Below, one piece after another: positions 18,689 through 27,513 of a stretch of 64,000 bases of DNA (its first letter is position 1; each line of letters begins with the position of its first letter). The notes under the pieces are model-generated. The model had not been told where the DNA came from and made no database searches. It worked only from the letters and a program-made list of their open reading frames with translations. The stretch is from Vibrio proteolyticus NBRC 13287 (lineage in GTDB: Bacteria; Pseudomonadota; Gammaproteobacteria; Enterobacterales; Vibrionaceae). The position numbers and the translations under genes are program-made. Location: positions 62,001 through 126,000 of the forward strand of contig NZ_BATJ01000005.1 in NCBI RefSeq assembly GCF_000467125.1, read 5' to 3'.

Positions 18689-20344
18689 ATGGAAAGAGAA
18701 TCAATGGAATTTGATGTCGTCATCGTCGGGGCTGGCCCGGCGGGATTGTCGGCGGCTTGCAAACTGGCACAGCTTAACCGTGACTCAGGCGGAGAGTTAT
18801 CGATATGCGTTGTAGAAAAAGGGGCGGAAGTCGGCTCACACATTATCTCAGGAGCCCTATTTGAAACGACGGCTCTCGATGAACTGTTTCCCGACTGGCA
18901 AAGCATGAATGCCCCACTGCAAACCCGGGTCAAGCAAGATGAGTTTTTGTACCTCACCACAGAAAACAACCACGTAGTGGTGCCCGGTTTCGCGACTCCT
19001 GAACCGATGAAAAACAGTGAAGACAATTATGTGATTAGCCTGGCTGATCTGTGCCGCTGGCTTTCGGAACAAGCAAGCGAGCTGGGTGTCGAGATCTTCC
19101 CTGGCTTTCCTGCGGCTAACGTCAACATTGATGCCAACGGCGCGGTCAGCGGCATCACCACCACTGACATGGGGCTGGATAAAAACGGACAGCCTAAAAG
19201 CAACTTCGAACCTGGAATTAACCTCAATGCCAAGTACACCATTTTTGCTGAAGGCTCGCGTGGGCACTTAGGTAAACAGCTGATTGAACATTATCACCTT
19301 GATGCAGGCAAACAGCCACAGCACTACGCCATCGGTTTGAAAGAGATCTGGGAAGTGCCGAACGCCTCACCCGGACAGGTCATTCACGCTGCAGGCTGGC
19401 CTCTGCGCGAAGAACAAGCCACCGGTGGCAGCTTTCTTTATCATCTGGACGACAAACATATCGCGGTCGGCCTGATTGTCGATCTTAACTACCGCAATCC
19501 TTACCTCAGCCCGTTTGATGAGTTCCAGCGCCTCAAGCATCACCCCGTTTTTCGTCAGCATCTCAAAGACGGCCAACGCATTGCGTACGGAGCTCGGGCC
19601 ATCACCAAAGGCGGATTGTCTTCGTTGCCAAAACAGCAGTTCCCCGGAGGGGTGCTGGTCGGTTGTGATGCTGGCACGCTGAATGGTGCAAAGATCAAAG
19701 GGAATCACACCGCAATGAAATCCGGTATGCTGGCCGCAGAGGCAGTGTATGACGCTCTGGAAGCCGGTCACGTCCACTCTGAACCGGATTATCAGGGCAA
19801 ATTTGAAGCGTCATGGTTATACCAGGAGTTACACAGCACCCGTAACTTTGTCCCTGCTATTCATAAGTTTGGCAGCCTGTGTGGCGGCGCGTTGGCGGCA
19901 TTCGAGCATAACTTCTGGAAACCCGTATTCAAACACTCGTTTCCACGCACGCTAACCGATAAACGCCCTGATCATTCCAAGCTTATGGAAAAAAACCAGT
20001 TTCAACCGATTGAGTACCCTAAACCAGATGGCATCCTCAGTTTTGACAAACCCTCGTCGGTGTACCTGTCCGGCACTCAGCATGAGGAGAATCAACCTTG
20101 TCACTTGGTGCTCAGTGATCCAAATATCCCGGTCGATTCCAATCTTCCGCGGTTTGATGAACCGGCTCAGCGTTACTGCCCGGCGGGCGTGTACGAAATC
20201 GTCATGCACGACAATGCGCCGGCGCTGCAGATTAATGCCGCTAACTGCGTACACTGTAAAACCTGCGACATTAAAGATCCGGCGCAAAACATCAACTGGG
20301 TGCCACCGGAAGGCGGTGGCGGGCCGAATTATCAGAGCATGTAA
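18689..20344 (+). CDS. etfD: Electron transfer flavoprotein-ubiquinone oxidoreductase
   Basis: 551 residues. FAD motif VVIVGAGPAGLSAA near residues 11-24; KGAEVGSHIISGA and GLDKNGQPK follow as in ETF-QO. Near residues 495-530 four cysteines (YCPAGVYE, then NCVHCKTCDIKDP) bind the 4Fe-4S cluster, and the protein ends in WVPPEGGGGPNYQSM as in the family. It oxidises reduced ETF at the membrane and reduces ubiquinone, closing the electron route of fatty and branched-chain acyl-CoA oxidation. I keep the start at 18689 because the opening MERESMEFDVV is usual in relatives; ATG 18704 is the alternative. Confidence 0.92.
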   Translation: MERESMEFDVVIVGAGPAGLSAACKLAQLNRDSGGELSICVVEKGAEVGSHIISGALFETTALDELFPDWQSMNAPLQTRVKQDEFLYLTTENNHVVVPGFATPEPMKNSEDNYVISLADLCRWLSEQASELGVEIFPGFPAANVNIDANGAVSGITTTDMGLDKNGQPKSNFEPGINLNAKYTIFAEGSRGHLGKQLIEHYHLDAGKQPQHYAIGLKEIWEVPNASPGQVIHAAGWPLREEQATGGSFLYHLDDKHIAVGLIVDLNYRNPYLSPFDEFQRLKHHPVFRQHLKDGQRIAYGARAITKGGLSSLPKQQFPGGVLVGCDAGTLNGAKIKGNHTAMKSGMLAAEAVYDALEAGHVHSEPDYQGKFEASWLYQELHSTRNFVPAIHKFGSLCGGALAAFEHNFWKPVFKHSFPRTLTDKRPDHSKLMEKNQFQPIEYPKPDGILSFDKPSSVYLSGTQHEENQPCHLVLSDPNIPVDSNLPRFDEPAQRYCPAGVYEIVMHDNAPALQINAANCVHCKTCDIKDPAQNINWVPPEGGGGPNYQSM

Positions 20345-20352
20345 ACGCGATC

Positions 20353-20382
20353 AAAAAAGCCTCTCAATTGAGAGGCTTTTTT
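20353..20382. terminator. Bidirectional terminator between ETF-QO and the glutathione transferase gene
   Basis: A perfect 30-bp palindrome: six A, GCCTCTCAA, then TTGAGAGGC and six T. Confidence 0.92.
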
Positions 20383-20401
20383 CTGGGTAAGCCAGACAAC
20401 A

Positions 20402-21262
20402 TCAGTTCGGCTGTTTGCTTAACACGCGGTCAATGTCCGCCGCGCTATGACGTTCTGGCACCTGCTCCCACTCCTCTCCCCATGAGCGGTTAACGATGCG
20501 ACCACGCTTTACAGCCTCACGTTCTGCGATCTCTTTTGCCCAGCGCAGAACGTTAGGATAGCTTTCCACATCCAGAAATTCTGCCGCATCGTAGGCGTTG
20601 CCCAAAGCCACGTTTCCATACCAGGACCAAATCGCAATATCAGCAATACTGTACTCATCACCCGCCACGTAATGGGTTTTCGCCAGTTGTTTATCCAACA
20701 CATCCAATTGACGCTTGGCTTCCATCGCAAAACGGTTGATCGGGTATTCAAACTTCTCAGGTGCGTAGGCATAGAAATGGCCAAAACCACCACCGAGGTA
20801 TGGCGCAGAGCCTTGCAGCCAGAACAACCAGTTCATCACCCGGGTGCGAGCGGTCAGTTCTGTCGGCAGCAAGTGACCAAACTTTTCCCCCAGATAGAAC
20901 AGGATATTGCCAGATTCGAACACATTTACAGGCTCGTCACCTGAGCGGTCGACCATAGCAGGGATTTTCGAGTTTGGATTGACATCAACAAAACCTGAAC
21001 CAAACTGGTCCCCTTCACCGATACGGATCAGATAGGCATCGTACTCGGCTTCTTTCACCCCAAGAGCCAACAGCTCTTCCAGCATGATCGTGACTTTCTG
21101 ACCGTTCGGCGTGCCCATTGAGTAGAGCTGAATAGGATGTTGGCCGACGGGCAGTTCCTGTTCATGTCTGGCACCTGAATCCGGGCGGTTGATGCTCGCC
21201 CACTGACCGCCGTTCTCAGTATCCATCTTCCAGACTTTTGGTGGTGTGTATTCGTTTGCCAT
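20402..21262 (-). CDS. yghU: Glutathione transferase / disulfide-bond oxidoreductase YghU family
   Basis: 286 residues, close to E. coli YghU (288). Opens with YTPPKVWKMDTENGGQWASINRP; the thioredoxin-like domain has LYSMGTPNGQKVTIMLEELLALG and NPNSKIPAMVDRSG (Pro for glutathione contact), and the helical C-terminal domain has MNWLFWLQGSAPYLGGGFGHF and ADIAIWSWYGN, all nearly as in YghU. Enzymes of this group reduce organic peroxides or small disulfides using two glutathione molecules. It stands alone, convergent with ETF-QO. Its physiological substrate is unknown. Confidence 0.9.
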   Translation of the reverse strand: MANEYTPPKVWKMDTENGGQWASINRPDSGARHEQELPVGQHPIQLYSMGTPNGQKVTIMLEELLALGVKEAEYDAYLIRIGEGDQFGSGFVDVNPNSKIPAMVDRSGDEPVNVFESGNILFYLGEKFGHLLPTELTARTRVMNWLFWLQGSAPYLGGGFGHFYAYAPEKFEYPINRFAMEAKRQLDVLDKQLAKTHYVAGDEYSIADIAIWSWYGNVALGNAYDAAEFLDVESYPNVLRWAKEIAEREAVKRGRIVNRSWGEEWEQVPERHSAADIDRVLSKQPN

Positions 21263-21436
21263 CGTTTTTCCTTATCTGTTTTAGGGATCGACTTAATCTA
21301 TATCTGGGCAAAATTGCTAGATAAAACCCCCACCTCATCATTTGGTTAGAACAAACGGTTATGGGTAGGGATATGAAGATATAAGACAGGCGCAGACCGG
21401 CTTTTCTTTCGCGAAAAAGCCGACGACAAGATGTAT

Positions 21437-23191
21437 TTAGTTTGGGCCGCACATGTTAGTTAATTGCTGAATCATCTGGCGCTGGGTGATGACGCCTTTA
21501 TAGCGTCCTTCTTCCACTACCACCACAGGTAAACTGAGCCGGTTGCTGCGCACAAGTTCGATCAATTCTGACATCGGCATGCTCTTTTCAACTCTGGGGA
21601 AATGCACATTCATGACTCCCGCTACAGGTTTGTTCCAGATCGCCGCTTCTTTCGAGGTTTCGAGTTTGGTGCCCATGGCTGGCGTCAGATGCAGGTTAAG
21701 TGTCGGGCGGTCGATCAAACCAACACACTCTCCCCGATTGATCACCGGCAGCACCTCAGCTTCCAACGAGCGCTGATACTCGTATGCAAGTGAAATTGGT
21801 TCTCCCGGATCCATATGAGGTAGATTTTTTTCGGCCAGCGCCATCACATCCGCTCCTCCTGAGGCATCTCCACACGCAGGTTCGTCATAATTGCAATGCG
21901 TAACTAACTTAATCCGCTCGTGTACCTCCGCCAATGAGCGTTTCAGCTCATCCATTTCCAGCGGATGGGAAAAAACATAACCTTGCATATAATCCACGCC
22001 AAGGTAAGCCAATAACTGAGCTTCTTCGAGCGTTTCAACCCCTTCTGCAATCACTTCGATGTGGTATTTGTGGCACAACTGAATCAGGAGTTTAACCACC
22101 TGATGATGGGTTCCGGACTCGCTGAAATTTCGGAAGAAACTGCGGCTGATTCTGAGCAGATCAAAACACCCCGACTCCAGATAATAGGCAATGTCAAACC
22201 CCATGCCCATGTCATCCAGCGCTACTCGTGTCCCCTTATCTTTGAGTCTGGGTAGGACTTCCCGAAATTCAAACGGCTTTGAGTTGGGTTTGAGTTCATT
22301 CACATCAATCACGATCTGTGACATATCCAGATCCACCGACGTGGCAAGGAATTCAACAAAATCAAATAATAAGCCGATATTTTCACTGGTGTTGGGCGAC
22401 AGATTGACGTTGATAAAGTTACCTTCTTCACGCAGCTGACTGACAAAATCGGTAAAACTCTTCTGGTACACCATCAGGTCGATTTCAGACACCAGATCCA
22501 GCTCTTCGGCGATGCCAATCATCTCTCGGGTATCGGCTTTGAGTTGTTCTGTTGATGGAAAGCGACACAGCGCCTCATAACCTGCGATCTGCCAGGTTCT
22601 GGCATTGATAATGGGCTGATAAGTCACGCGCAGTGCACTGTTTCGGATCACCTGTTGGAGATAGTTCTCCAACACACGCTCGCGTTTAAGTTGGGCTTGT
22701 AACGTCGTGCTAAAAAAGCACAGGTGCTGCGTACCATCATCACCAGTGTTAGACATCGTCGCCTGTATCGCGTGAACCACAGCGCTGGCAACCGTATCAC
22801 TGTCATGACCAAGCGCGGAAATGCCAATGCAGCATTTTTTCGCAGCCTGATGCGCTTTCGGACTGTAGGCCATGAGTTCATCGAAGAAATTTTTGATCAC
22901 CTGACACATCTGGCGAAACTGATTCTGGCCAGAAAAGGAAGGTTCGCACAGCGAGGCAAGGTAAAGATTACTTTGCACTTTAGCGAATAAGCGCACGCAT
23001 TTCAGTGACAGCGCCCGACTCTCAAACTTTTCCACATCAGAGGCATCGGCGCTGAACTTAAATGCCACCACCAGATTCAGGCAGCGGTATTTCATGTCTT
23101 TGATTTGCGCTTCAGCCGACGCAATAAACGAATCTTTCGAGTGGAGCTGATACTTATCAACGGATCCGGTGTTAGATACGAGCTTTTCCAT
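21437..23191 (-). CDS. Degenerate EAL-domain protein with C-terminal CBS pair
   Basis: 584 residues, no membrane segment seen. Residues about 30-150 resemble a worn GGDEF-type fold without the GGDEF motif. Residues 175-420 are an EAL domain: E206 in YEALCR, N263, E299, D326-D327 (ALDDMGMGF), E383 and Q403 are in place, but the conserved K-I-D loop reads R347-I-S349, so the catalytic lysine and one aspartate are replaced. Residues about 450-580 look like two CBS modules (PVINRGECVGLIDR; VMNVHFPRVEKSMPMSELI...LPVVVVEEGRYKGVITQRQ). Cyclic-di-GMP hydrolysis is therefore doubtful; a sensor or scaffold role that binds c-di-GMP or adenine nucleotides is possible. Single gene with AGGAG before its ATG. 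Confidence 0.8.
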   Translation of the reverse strand: MEKLVSNTGSVDKYQLHSKDSFIASAEAQIKDMKYRCLNLVVAFKFSADASDVEKFESRALSLKCVRLFAKVQSNLYLASLCEPSFSGQNQFRQMCQVIKNFFDELMAYSPKAHQAAKKCCIGISALGHDSDTVASAVVHAIQATMSNTGDDGTQHLCFFSTTLQAQLKRERVLENYLQQVIRNSALRVTYQPIINARTWQIAGYEALCRFPSTEQLKADTREMIGIAEELDLVSEIDLMVYQKSFTDFVSQLREEGNFINVNLSPNTSENIGLLFDFVEFLATSVDLDMSQIVIDVNELKPNSKPFEFREVLPRLKDKGTRVALDDMGMGFDIAYYLESGCFDLLRISRSFFRNFSESGTHHQVVKLLIQLCHKYHIEVIAEGVETLEEAQLLAYLGVDYMQGYVFSHPLEMDELKRSLAEVHERIKLVTHCNYDEPACGDASGGADVMALAEKNLPHMDPGEPISLAYEYQRSLEAEVLPVINRGECVGLIDRPTLNLHLTPAMGTKLETSKEAAIWNKPVAGVMNVHFPRVEKSMPMSELIELVRSNRLSLPVVVVEEGRYKGVITQRQMIQQLTNMCGPN

Positions 23192-23228
23192 GTGCTACTC
23201 CTGCTCAACCGCTCAACTGAAGCCATTA

Positions 23229-23262
23229 CACTATAAGTTTAATATGACACTTTAAGTTTAAT
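23229..23262. repeat. Tandem 15-bp repeat upstream of the EAL gene
   Basis: CACTATAAGTTTAAT (23229-23243) and CACTTTAAGTTTAAT (23248-23262) differ at one base with a 19-bp period. CCATTA just before and TAATGG at the end are inverted. It lies 38-71 bp upstream of the start at 23191, where a tandem operator or an overlapping promoter would be. Confidence 0.7.
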
Positions 23263-23417
23263 GGCAGAACCCAACCTTTGCGAAATCAGTGGCATAATTA
23301 AACGACAAAACGGGCTATAACTATCGTGACGCAGCGCTCTTTTTGACCAATAGGTTTTTCGCCATTTATGCAGAGCACTGCGCGTGCGCCTTCCCTCTGC
23401 TTGTGATATCGCGATGC

Positions 23418-24167
23418 TTAACGTAACGCCTTGATTTCATGACAAGGCTGATGCGCAAGAAATCCTGTCACTACGGCCGCGACCTGTTGTTTGATCTCTG
23501 GCTTGCCGTAGTCGGACATGTCCATATGTTTCGAATCCGGGATGGTGACAATGCATCCGTCATATTGCTGTTGCTCGTTGTCACTGAGCAATACCTCTGC
23601 CGCGGTCGGATACTCCGTCGCACGCAGTGACAATACCCGTACATCTGAACGTTTCGGCAAGCTGACCCGTCGGTGGTCGAGTGTGATCACCGCAGAAACA
23701 TAAGGCTGGTTTTCGTTGGCCAGCCACGCGGAAATATCACCGCCGTTAGAGTGACCGATCAACGTGAGATGATCAAATTGGTACTCTGGAAATTTTTTGG
23801 CTAACTCACGTTGCAGGTAGTCCAGTGTTTGTGCTCCTCTACGCCAGTTTTCGATCCGGGTTTGATACAGGTCGCCCGTCCGCGATAGCGGCGGATCATT
23901 CTCTAGCTCATGATCGACAGCAACGGTCAGATACCCCTGAGTATTCAGTGGCTCAGAAAGAAATTGATACTGCTGATAAGGCACCCGATACCCTGCGCTG
24001 ATAACGGCCACCGGACACGGTGAGGTCACCAGGCAAGATGATGGGTCAGTCGGATAGCCGATGGTCACAGGAATTACACGCTCTCGTTGACCATCTATTA
24101 TATTGAGTGTGTCCGCCTGTGTTGCGAACGCTGCCAGAGTCAGCAGCAAACCTGCGAATGTACGCAT
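23418..24167 (-). CDS. Secreted alpha/beta hydrolase
   Basis: 249 residues with a signal peptide (MRTFAGLLLTLAAFATQA, residues 1-18), so probably periplasmic. The nucleophile elbow GHSNGG puts the catalytic serine at 140; a histidine in PDSKHMDMSDYG near residue 222 and an upstream Asp would complete the triad. Shape and order resemble dienelactone-hydrolase or platelet-activating-factor-hydrolase-like esterases. Two cysteine pairs may form disulfides. No operon partner; the substrate cannot be told. Confidence 0.75.
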   Translation of the reverse strand: MRTFAGLLLTLAAFATQADTLNIIDGQRERVIPVTIGYPTDPSSCLVTSPCPVAVISAGYRVPYQQYQFLSEPLNTQGYLTVAVDHELENDPPLSRTGDLYQTRIENWRRGAQTLDYLQRELAKKFPEYQFDHLTLIGHSNGGDISAWLANENQPYVSAVITLDHRRVSLPKRSDVRVLSLRATEYPTAAEVLLSDNEQQQYDGCIVTIPDSKHMDMSDYGKPEIKQQVAAVVTGFLAHQPCHEIKALR

Positions 24168-24201
24168 GCCTTACCTATATAGTTAATGATCTATCAACAG
24201 A

Positions 24202-24561
24202 TCAGTATTTGAGTTGGTTGTCCTCAAGCCACTGTTCCCAGTTGGTTATACCGAACTTTTTCTTGGCCGAAAAGACGTCCAGCGCAAGCAACAATCCGGT
24301 CGCGACACCAAAAAACAGTGATGAATAACACTGTCCGAGTGTGATCCCCTGCAACTGCCAGACGGACAAGAACATGATCACTCCCCATGACACCGTCCCG
24401 AGCACGCTCTGCCACAAAAACAGCTTCCACGGCGATTCAAATAATCTTGGCCGATACTGTTTGCCCGGAATACTCGCCAACCAACACGGATAGGGCCTGA
24501 CAAGGCGCTCACTGACACCTTTGATCTTGAGATATTCCTGAATAAATTCACTTTTTTGCAT
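24202..24561 (-). CDS. Small membrane protein, possibly DUF6404
   Basis: 119 residues with two hydrophobic segments (about 47-67 and 73-93) and a charged C-terminus (AKKKFGITNWEQWLEDNQLKY). The N-terminal part (PYPCWLASIPGKQYRP, then FESPWKLFLWQ) recalls small Vibrio inner-membrane proteins of unknown function. Good ribosome site GAGGTGA. It lies 34 bp before the hydrolase gene on the same strand; the two may be co-transcribed. No function proposed. Confidence 0.6.
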   Translation of the reverse strand: MQKSEFIQEYLKIKGVSERLVRPYPCWLASIPGKQYRPRLFESPWKLFLWQSVLGTVSWGVIMFLSVWQLQGITLGQCYSSLFFGVATGLLLALDVFSAKKKFGITNWEQWLEDNQLKY

Positions 24562-24721
24562 ATAGTCACCTCGATAGAACAGGATTCTAACGGGCAGCCT
24601 TGAACAACAAAGCGCATATACTGAAATTTGTGAAGTTCTATCCAGTGATCGTTCTGTGTATCAACAATCGAAACACTGTGTCAGGTTAGGTGCTGTTCAA
24701 CTAGGAGACATCACCTCACAA

Positions 24722-25123
24722 TCAGCGCTGACGGTTGTACTCCGCCGCCCTGCGAATCAGTGACTGAAATGCCAGAGCATCTAATTCACCACCTTCAGCA
24801 ATATCAATCGCCCGGCGAGCTTTGCCCTCCAGACTGGCATTAAACAGTTGCTGAGGATCGTCAATAGCAGCACCATTGAGAAATGTCAGTTTGACTTTCT
24901 CCTTATAGGATTCTCCGGTACAGATCATGCCGTCTTGTGACCAGACAATCACGCCCAGTGGATTACTGGGTTTTATCCATTTACACTCTTCTTTAACCTC
25001 AGGAAGCGCTTCGTGAATCAGCGTCCTCAATTGGCTAAGACATTCGCCGCGCCAATCACCGAGTGAAGCAATCTTGGTATCCACACTGCTGGCATACCGA
25101 TTAGAACCAGAATCATTTTGCAT
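24722..25123 (-). CDS. DUF1801 (YdhG-like) protein
   Basis: 133 residues. LRTLIHEALPEVKEECKWIKPSNPLGVIVWSQDGMICTGESYKEKVKLTFLNGA is the DUF1801 core, a small fold of unknown biochemical role with ligand-binding folds among relatives. Its ATG overlaps the stop of the acetyltransferase gene (TAATG), so the two are translationally coupled. Confidence 0.78.
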   Translation of the reverse strand: MQNDSGSNRYASSVDTKIASLGDWRGECLSQLRTLIHEALPEVKEECKWIKPSNPLGVIVWSQDGMICTGESYKEKVKLTFLNGAAIDDPQQLFNASLEGKARRAIDIAEGGELDALAFQSLIRRAAEYNRQR

Positions 25124-25905
25124 TACGCTTTCCCCTCTGTCTCAACCTGGTAGTGGTAACCTATCGTCTGCGCAATAACCTGAAAGCCATACTTCGTGAC
25201 AATCGGACGGCTCATATCGGACGCATCGATGATCAAATATCGTTTTCCGCGCGCTTTTGCCTCAGCAATACGTGCATTCAACATCGCGGTGTAATAGCCC
25301 TGCCCACGAAACGCTTCCAGTGTGCTGCCACCCCAAATCCCGCCAAATGGACTGTTTGGCGTAAAGATGATCCACGCCGATGCAACCGGTGTTCCTTCCA
25401 CATACACCACGTAGATCGAGATCATCTCTGGTGACAGTCGCTTCATATTCAGCAAATACGCAAACTGGCCATCGAAGTTCTGTCCCCAAACCTGCTCCTG
25501 AACGGTAATGGCATCGCGTATGCCACCTTCTTCGGTGACGTCCGTCACGGTGATGCTCTGGGGAGGCACGGATGGCACGAGTAATAAGTCCAGAGCCATG
25601 AATGTTTCTGCTTCGGCCGGCACAAAACCGTGCTCGATTAACCGCATACCTATGTCTGAGGGAGAATCCGTCGAATAGGTCTTCCACTCAAAATTACGTT
25701 TACAACGGGTAAAAAACTCAATTTCCTGCTGAATGAACGGCCCGGCTTGGTGTGAAGAAAAATCAAAAAAAGAAATGAAACTGCCGTATTCCGTATCCGA
25801 GACAAACTTAACCAAGTGTGGTGCAACAATGATCTCACCACCCGCTGGCGTTAATTGCCGACGCTCAAACTGGTTATATGCCTGCATGATCTGCGCTGTA
25901 TCCAT
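25123..25905 (-). CDS. GNAT-family N-acetyltransferase
   Basis: 260 residues. The C-terminal half has the acetyl-CoA fold: YVVYVEGTPVASAWIIF, then FGGIWGGSTLEAFRGQGYYTAMLNARIAEAKARGKRYLIIDAS, where RGQGYYTAM is the R/QxxGxG/A-type pyrophosphate loop. The N-terminal half is a substrate-recognition region of unclear identity. It overlaps the downstream DUF1801 gene by one base. Target molecule unknown. Confidence 0.78.
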   Translation of the reverse strand: MDTAQIMQAYNQFERRQLTPAGGEIIVAPHLVKFVSDTEYGSFISFFDFSSHQAGPFIQQEIEFFTRCKRNFEWKTYSTDSPSDIGMRLIEHGFVPAEAETFMALDLLLVPSVPPQSITVTDVTEEGGIRDAITVQEQVWGQNFDGQFAYLLNMKRLSPEMISIYVVYVEGTPVASAWIIFTPNSPFGGIWGGSTLEAFRGQGYYTAMLNARIAEAKARGKRYLIIDASDMSRPIVTKYGFQVIAQTIGYHYQVETEGKA

Positions 25906-25952
25906 TAATGGGAACTCCCTTTCACACCAATTCTCGGCCTCAGTTTAATACA

Positions 25953-26576
25953 TCACTGCTCTGACTCTGCCATCAGCTTGTGAAACGCATGTAAGTTCTG
26001 ATCTTTAAATAACATCGTCCAGGCTTCTAACACTGGCTGAGTGTAGACATTCAGTTTGCGGAAAATTTCGACGGCAAACTCGATAGGAGCGACACCGCCC
26101 GCCGTTATGATCAAATCAGAACTGACAGCCGGTTGCTGCCGATAATGAGCGCTGCCCTGATAGCCGGTCATCTCCAGATACGCAGCGGCGTTACTGGTGT
26201 GTGGCACATTGTCGAGTAAACCTTTCTTCGCCAGCGCTACCGTCGCGCCACAAATGGCGGCGACCGGAACGCCCTCTGCCACACACTGAACGGCTTTGTC
26301 GGCAAAATCAGAGATCCCGTCAGATTCAGCGCTATCTCCGCCCGGAAGGATCAGCATTTTCGCCTGTTTGATTTGCAAGTCGTCTAAGCAGAGATCGGGC
26401 AGAATCCGAATTCCACCTTTGGTGGTGGCCGGCTCTAAAGTGCGCCCCACCGTTTTGACTGTAATACTGCCAGGATGCTGCTGAAACTCTTTGGAGTTGA
26501 GATGAGCCATGACATAACCGTACTCCCAGTCGGCCATAGTGTCGTACACTGCCAAATAAACTGTTCCGCTTTCCAT
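25953..26576 (-). CDS. DJ-1/PfpI-family protein (class I glutamine amidotransferase-like)
   Basis: 207 residues from ATG 26576 with AAGGAA upstream; a TTG 39 bases earlier is less likely. LILPGGDSAESDGISDFADK and VAAICGATVALAKKGLLD contain the acidic and nucleophile-cysteine elements of the DJ-1/PfpI superfamily (Cys in AICGAT). Relatives are chaperone-like deglycases, hydratases or proteases, so activity cannot be assigned. A second, distinct member is encoded at 42646. Confidence 0.75.
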   Translation of the reverse strand: MESGTVYLAVYDTMADWEYGYVMAHLNSKEFQQHPGSITVKTVGRTLEPATTKGGIRILPDLCLDDLQIKQAKMLILPGGDSAESDGISDFADKAVQCVAEGVPVAAICGATVALAKKGLLDNVPHTSNAAAYLEMTGYQGSAHYRQQPAVSSDLIITAGGVAPIEFAVEIFRKLNVYTQPVLEAWTMLFKDQNLHAFHKLMAESEQ

Positions 26577-26701
26577 TGCGTTTTCCTTGTTGAATTGGGC
26601 CAAAGTGAGGGCCAAAACAGCCCTCTTCGTATGACTGGCTTTTATGATATCGATTGAGTATCGATTCGCCCAGCGATATTTTACTGCCCATCACAAACAC
26701 A

Positions 26702-26730
26702 AAAACGCTGACCAGACAGATCAGCGTTTT
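26702..26730 (-). terminator. Terminator of the ivd operon
   Basis: AAAACGCTGA and TCAGCGTTTT form a perfect 10-bp stem; in leftward direction the stem ends in T-rich sequence just after the ivdG stop (26755). Confidence 0.85.
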
Positions 26731-26754
26731 GCGTCACTCATCGTGAGAGCAAAG

Positions 26755-27513
26755 CTACATCCTCATGCCACCATCCACTTCCAGAACACGCCCGGTAAAG
26801 TAGTCGTTTTCAAAAATGTACTTTGCCGCGTGGGCAATTTCAGCCGCCTCGCCCATTCGGCCGACCGGAATCATTTTCTGTAAACGCTCGATCGCCTCAG
26901 GTTTGAGTTGGTTTGCCATTGCGGTATGCACCACCCCGGGGGCGATGGCCGCCGCCCGAATGCCATAGCGAGACAGTTCCTTCGCCCAGGTCGTGGCCAT
27001 GGTCGCCACGGCAGCTTTCGACGCAGCGTAGTTTGTCTGGCCGATGTTCCCTGCCCGGGCAACGCTGGAGATGTTAATGATGACACCTTTGCGCTGGGTT
27101 GCAATCATACGCGCGGCGGCTTCCCGACCACAAAGAAAGGTGCCATTCACGTTGACTTGCATGACGGTATTAAACTGCTCCAGCGGCATCTTAGTCATTT
27201 CACCATCTTTCACTTTGATCAACATGCCATCGCGCAAGATACCTGCGTTGTTAATTAAGCCGTCCAACTGACCAAAGTCCGCGACAATTTCATCGAACAC
27301 TTGCTCAACCTGGCTTTCATCCGTTACATCGACCGGATAAATATTGGCTTTGACACTGAGCATATGACATTGCTCCTGAGTACGTCGCAGACCCTCTTCA
27401 TTCACATCCAACAGCGCCAACTGCGCCCCCTCGTGCGCCAGAGTAATCGCCATCATCTGACCCAATCCCTGGCCGGCGCCGGTAATCGCAATAACACTTT
27501 CATTCAGATTCAT
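26755..27513 (-). CDS. ivdG: Short-chain dehydrogenase/reductase (3-hydroxyacyl-CoA dehydrogenase type, IvdG)
   Basis: 252 residues. NAD(P) motif TGAGQGLGQ (11-19), NNAG (88-91), and catalytic S149/S150, Y162 and K166 (YAASK). In the ivdABCDEFG operon described for gammaproteobacteria the last gene encodes an SDR expected to oxidise 2-methyl-3-hydroxybutyryl-CoA (isoleucine) or a related hydroxyacyl-CoA. Its ATG overlaps the stop of the preceding dehydrogenase gene (ATGA at 27510-27513). The sequence also resembles FabG, so the pathway role rests on context. Confidence 0.82.
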   Translation of the reverse strand: MNLNESVIAITGAGQGLGQMMAITLAHEGAQLALLDVNEEGLRRTQEQCHMLSVKANIYPVDVTDESQVEQVFDEIVADFGQLDGLINNAGILRDGMLIKVKDGEMTKMPLEQFNTVMQVNVNGTFLCGREAAARMIATQRKGVIINISSVARAGNIGQTNYAASKAAVATMATTWAKELSRYGIRAAAIAPGVVHTAMANQLKPEAIERLQKMIPVGRMGEAAEIAHAAKYIFENDYFTGRVLEVDGGMRM

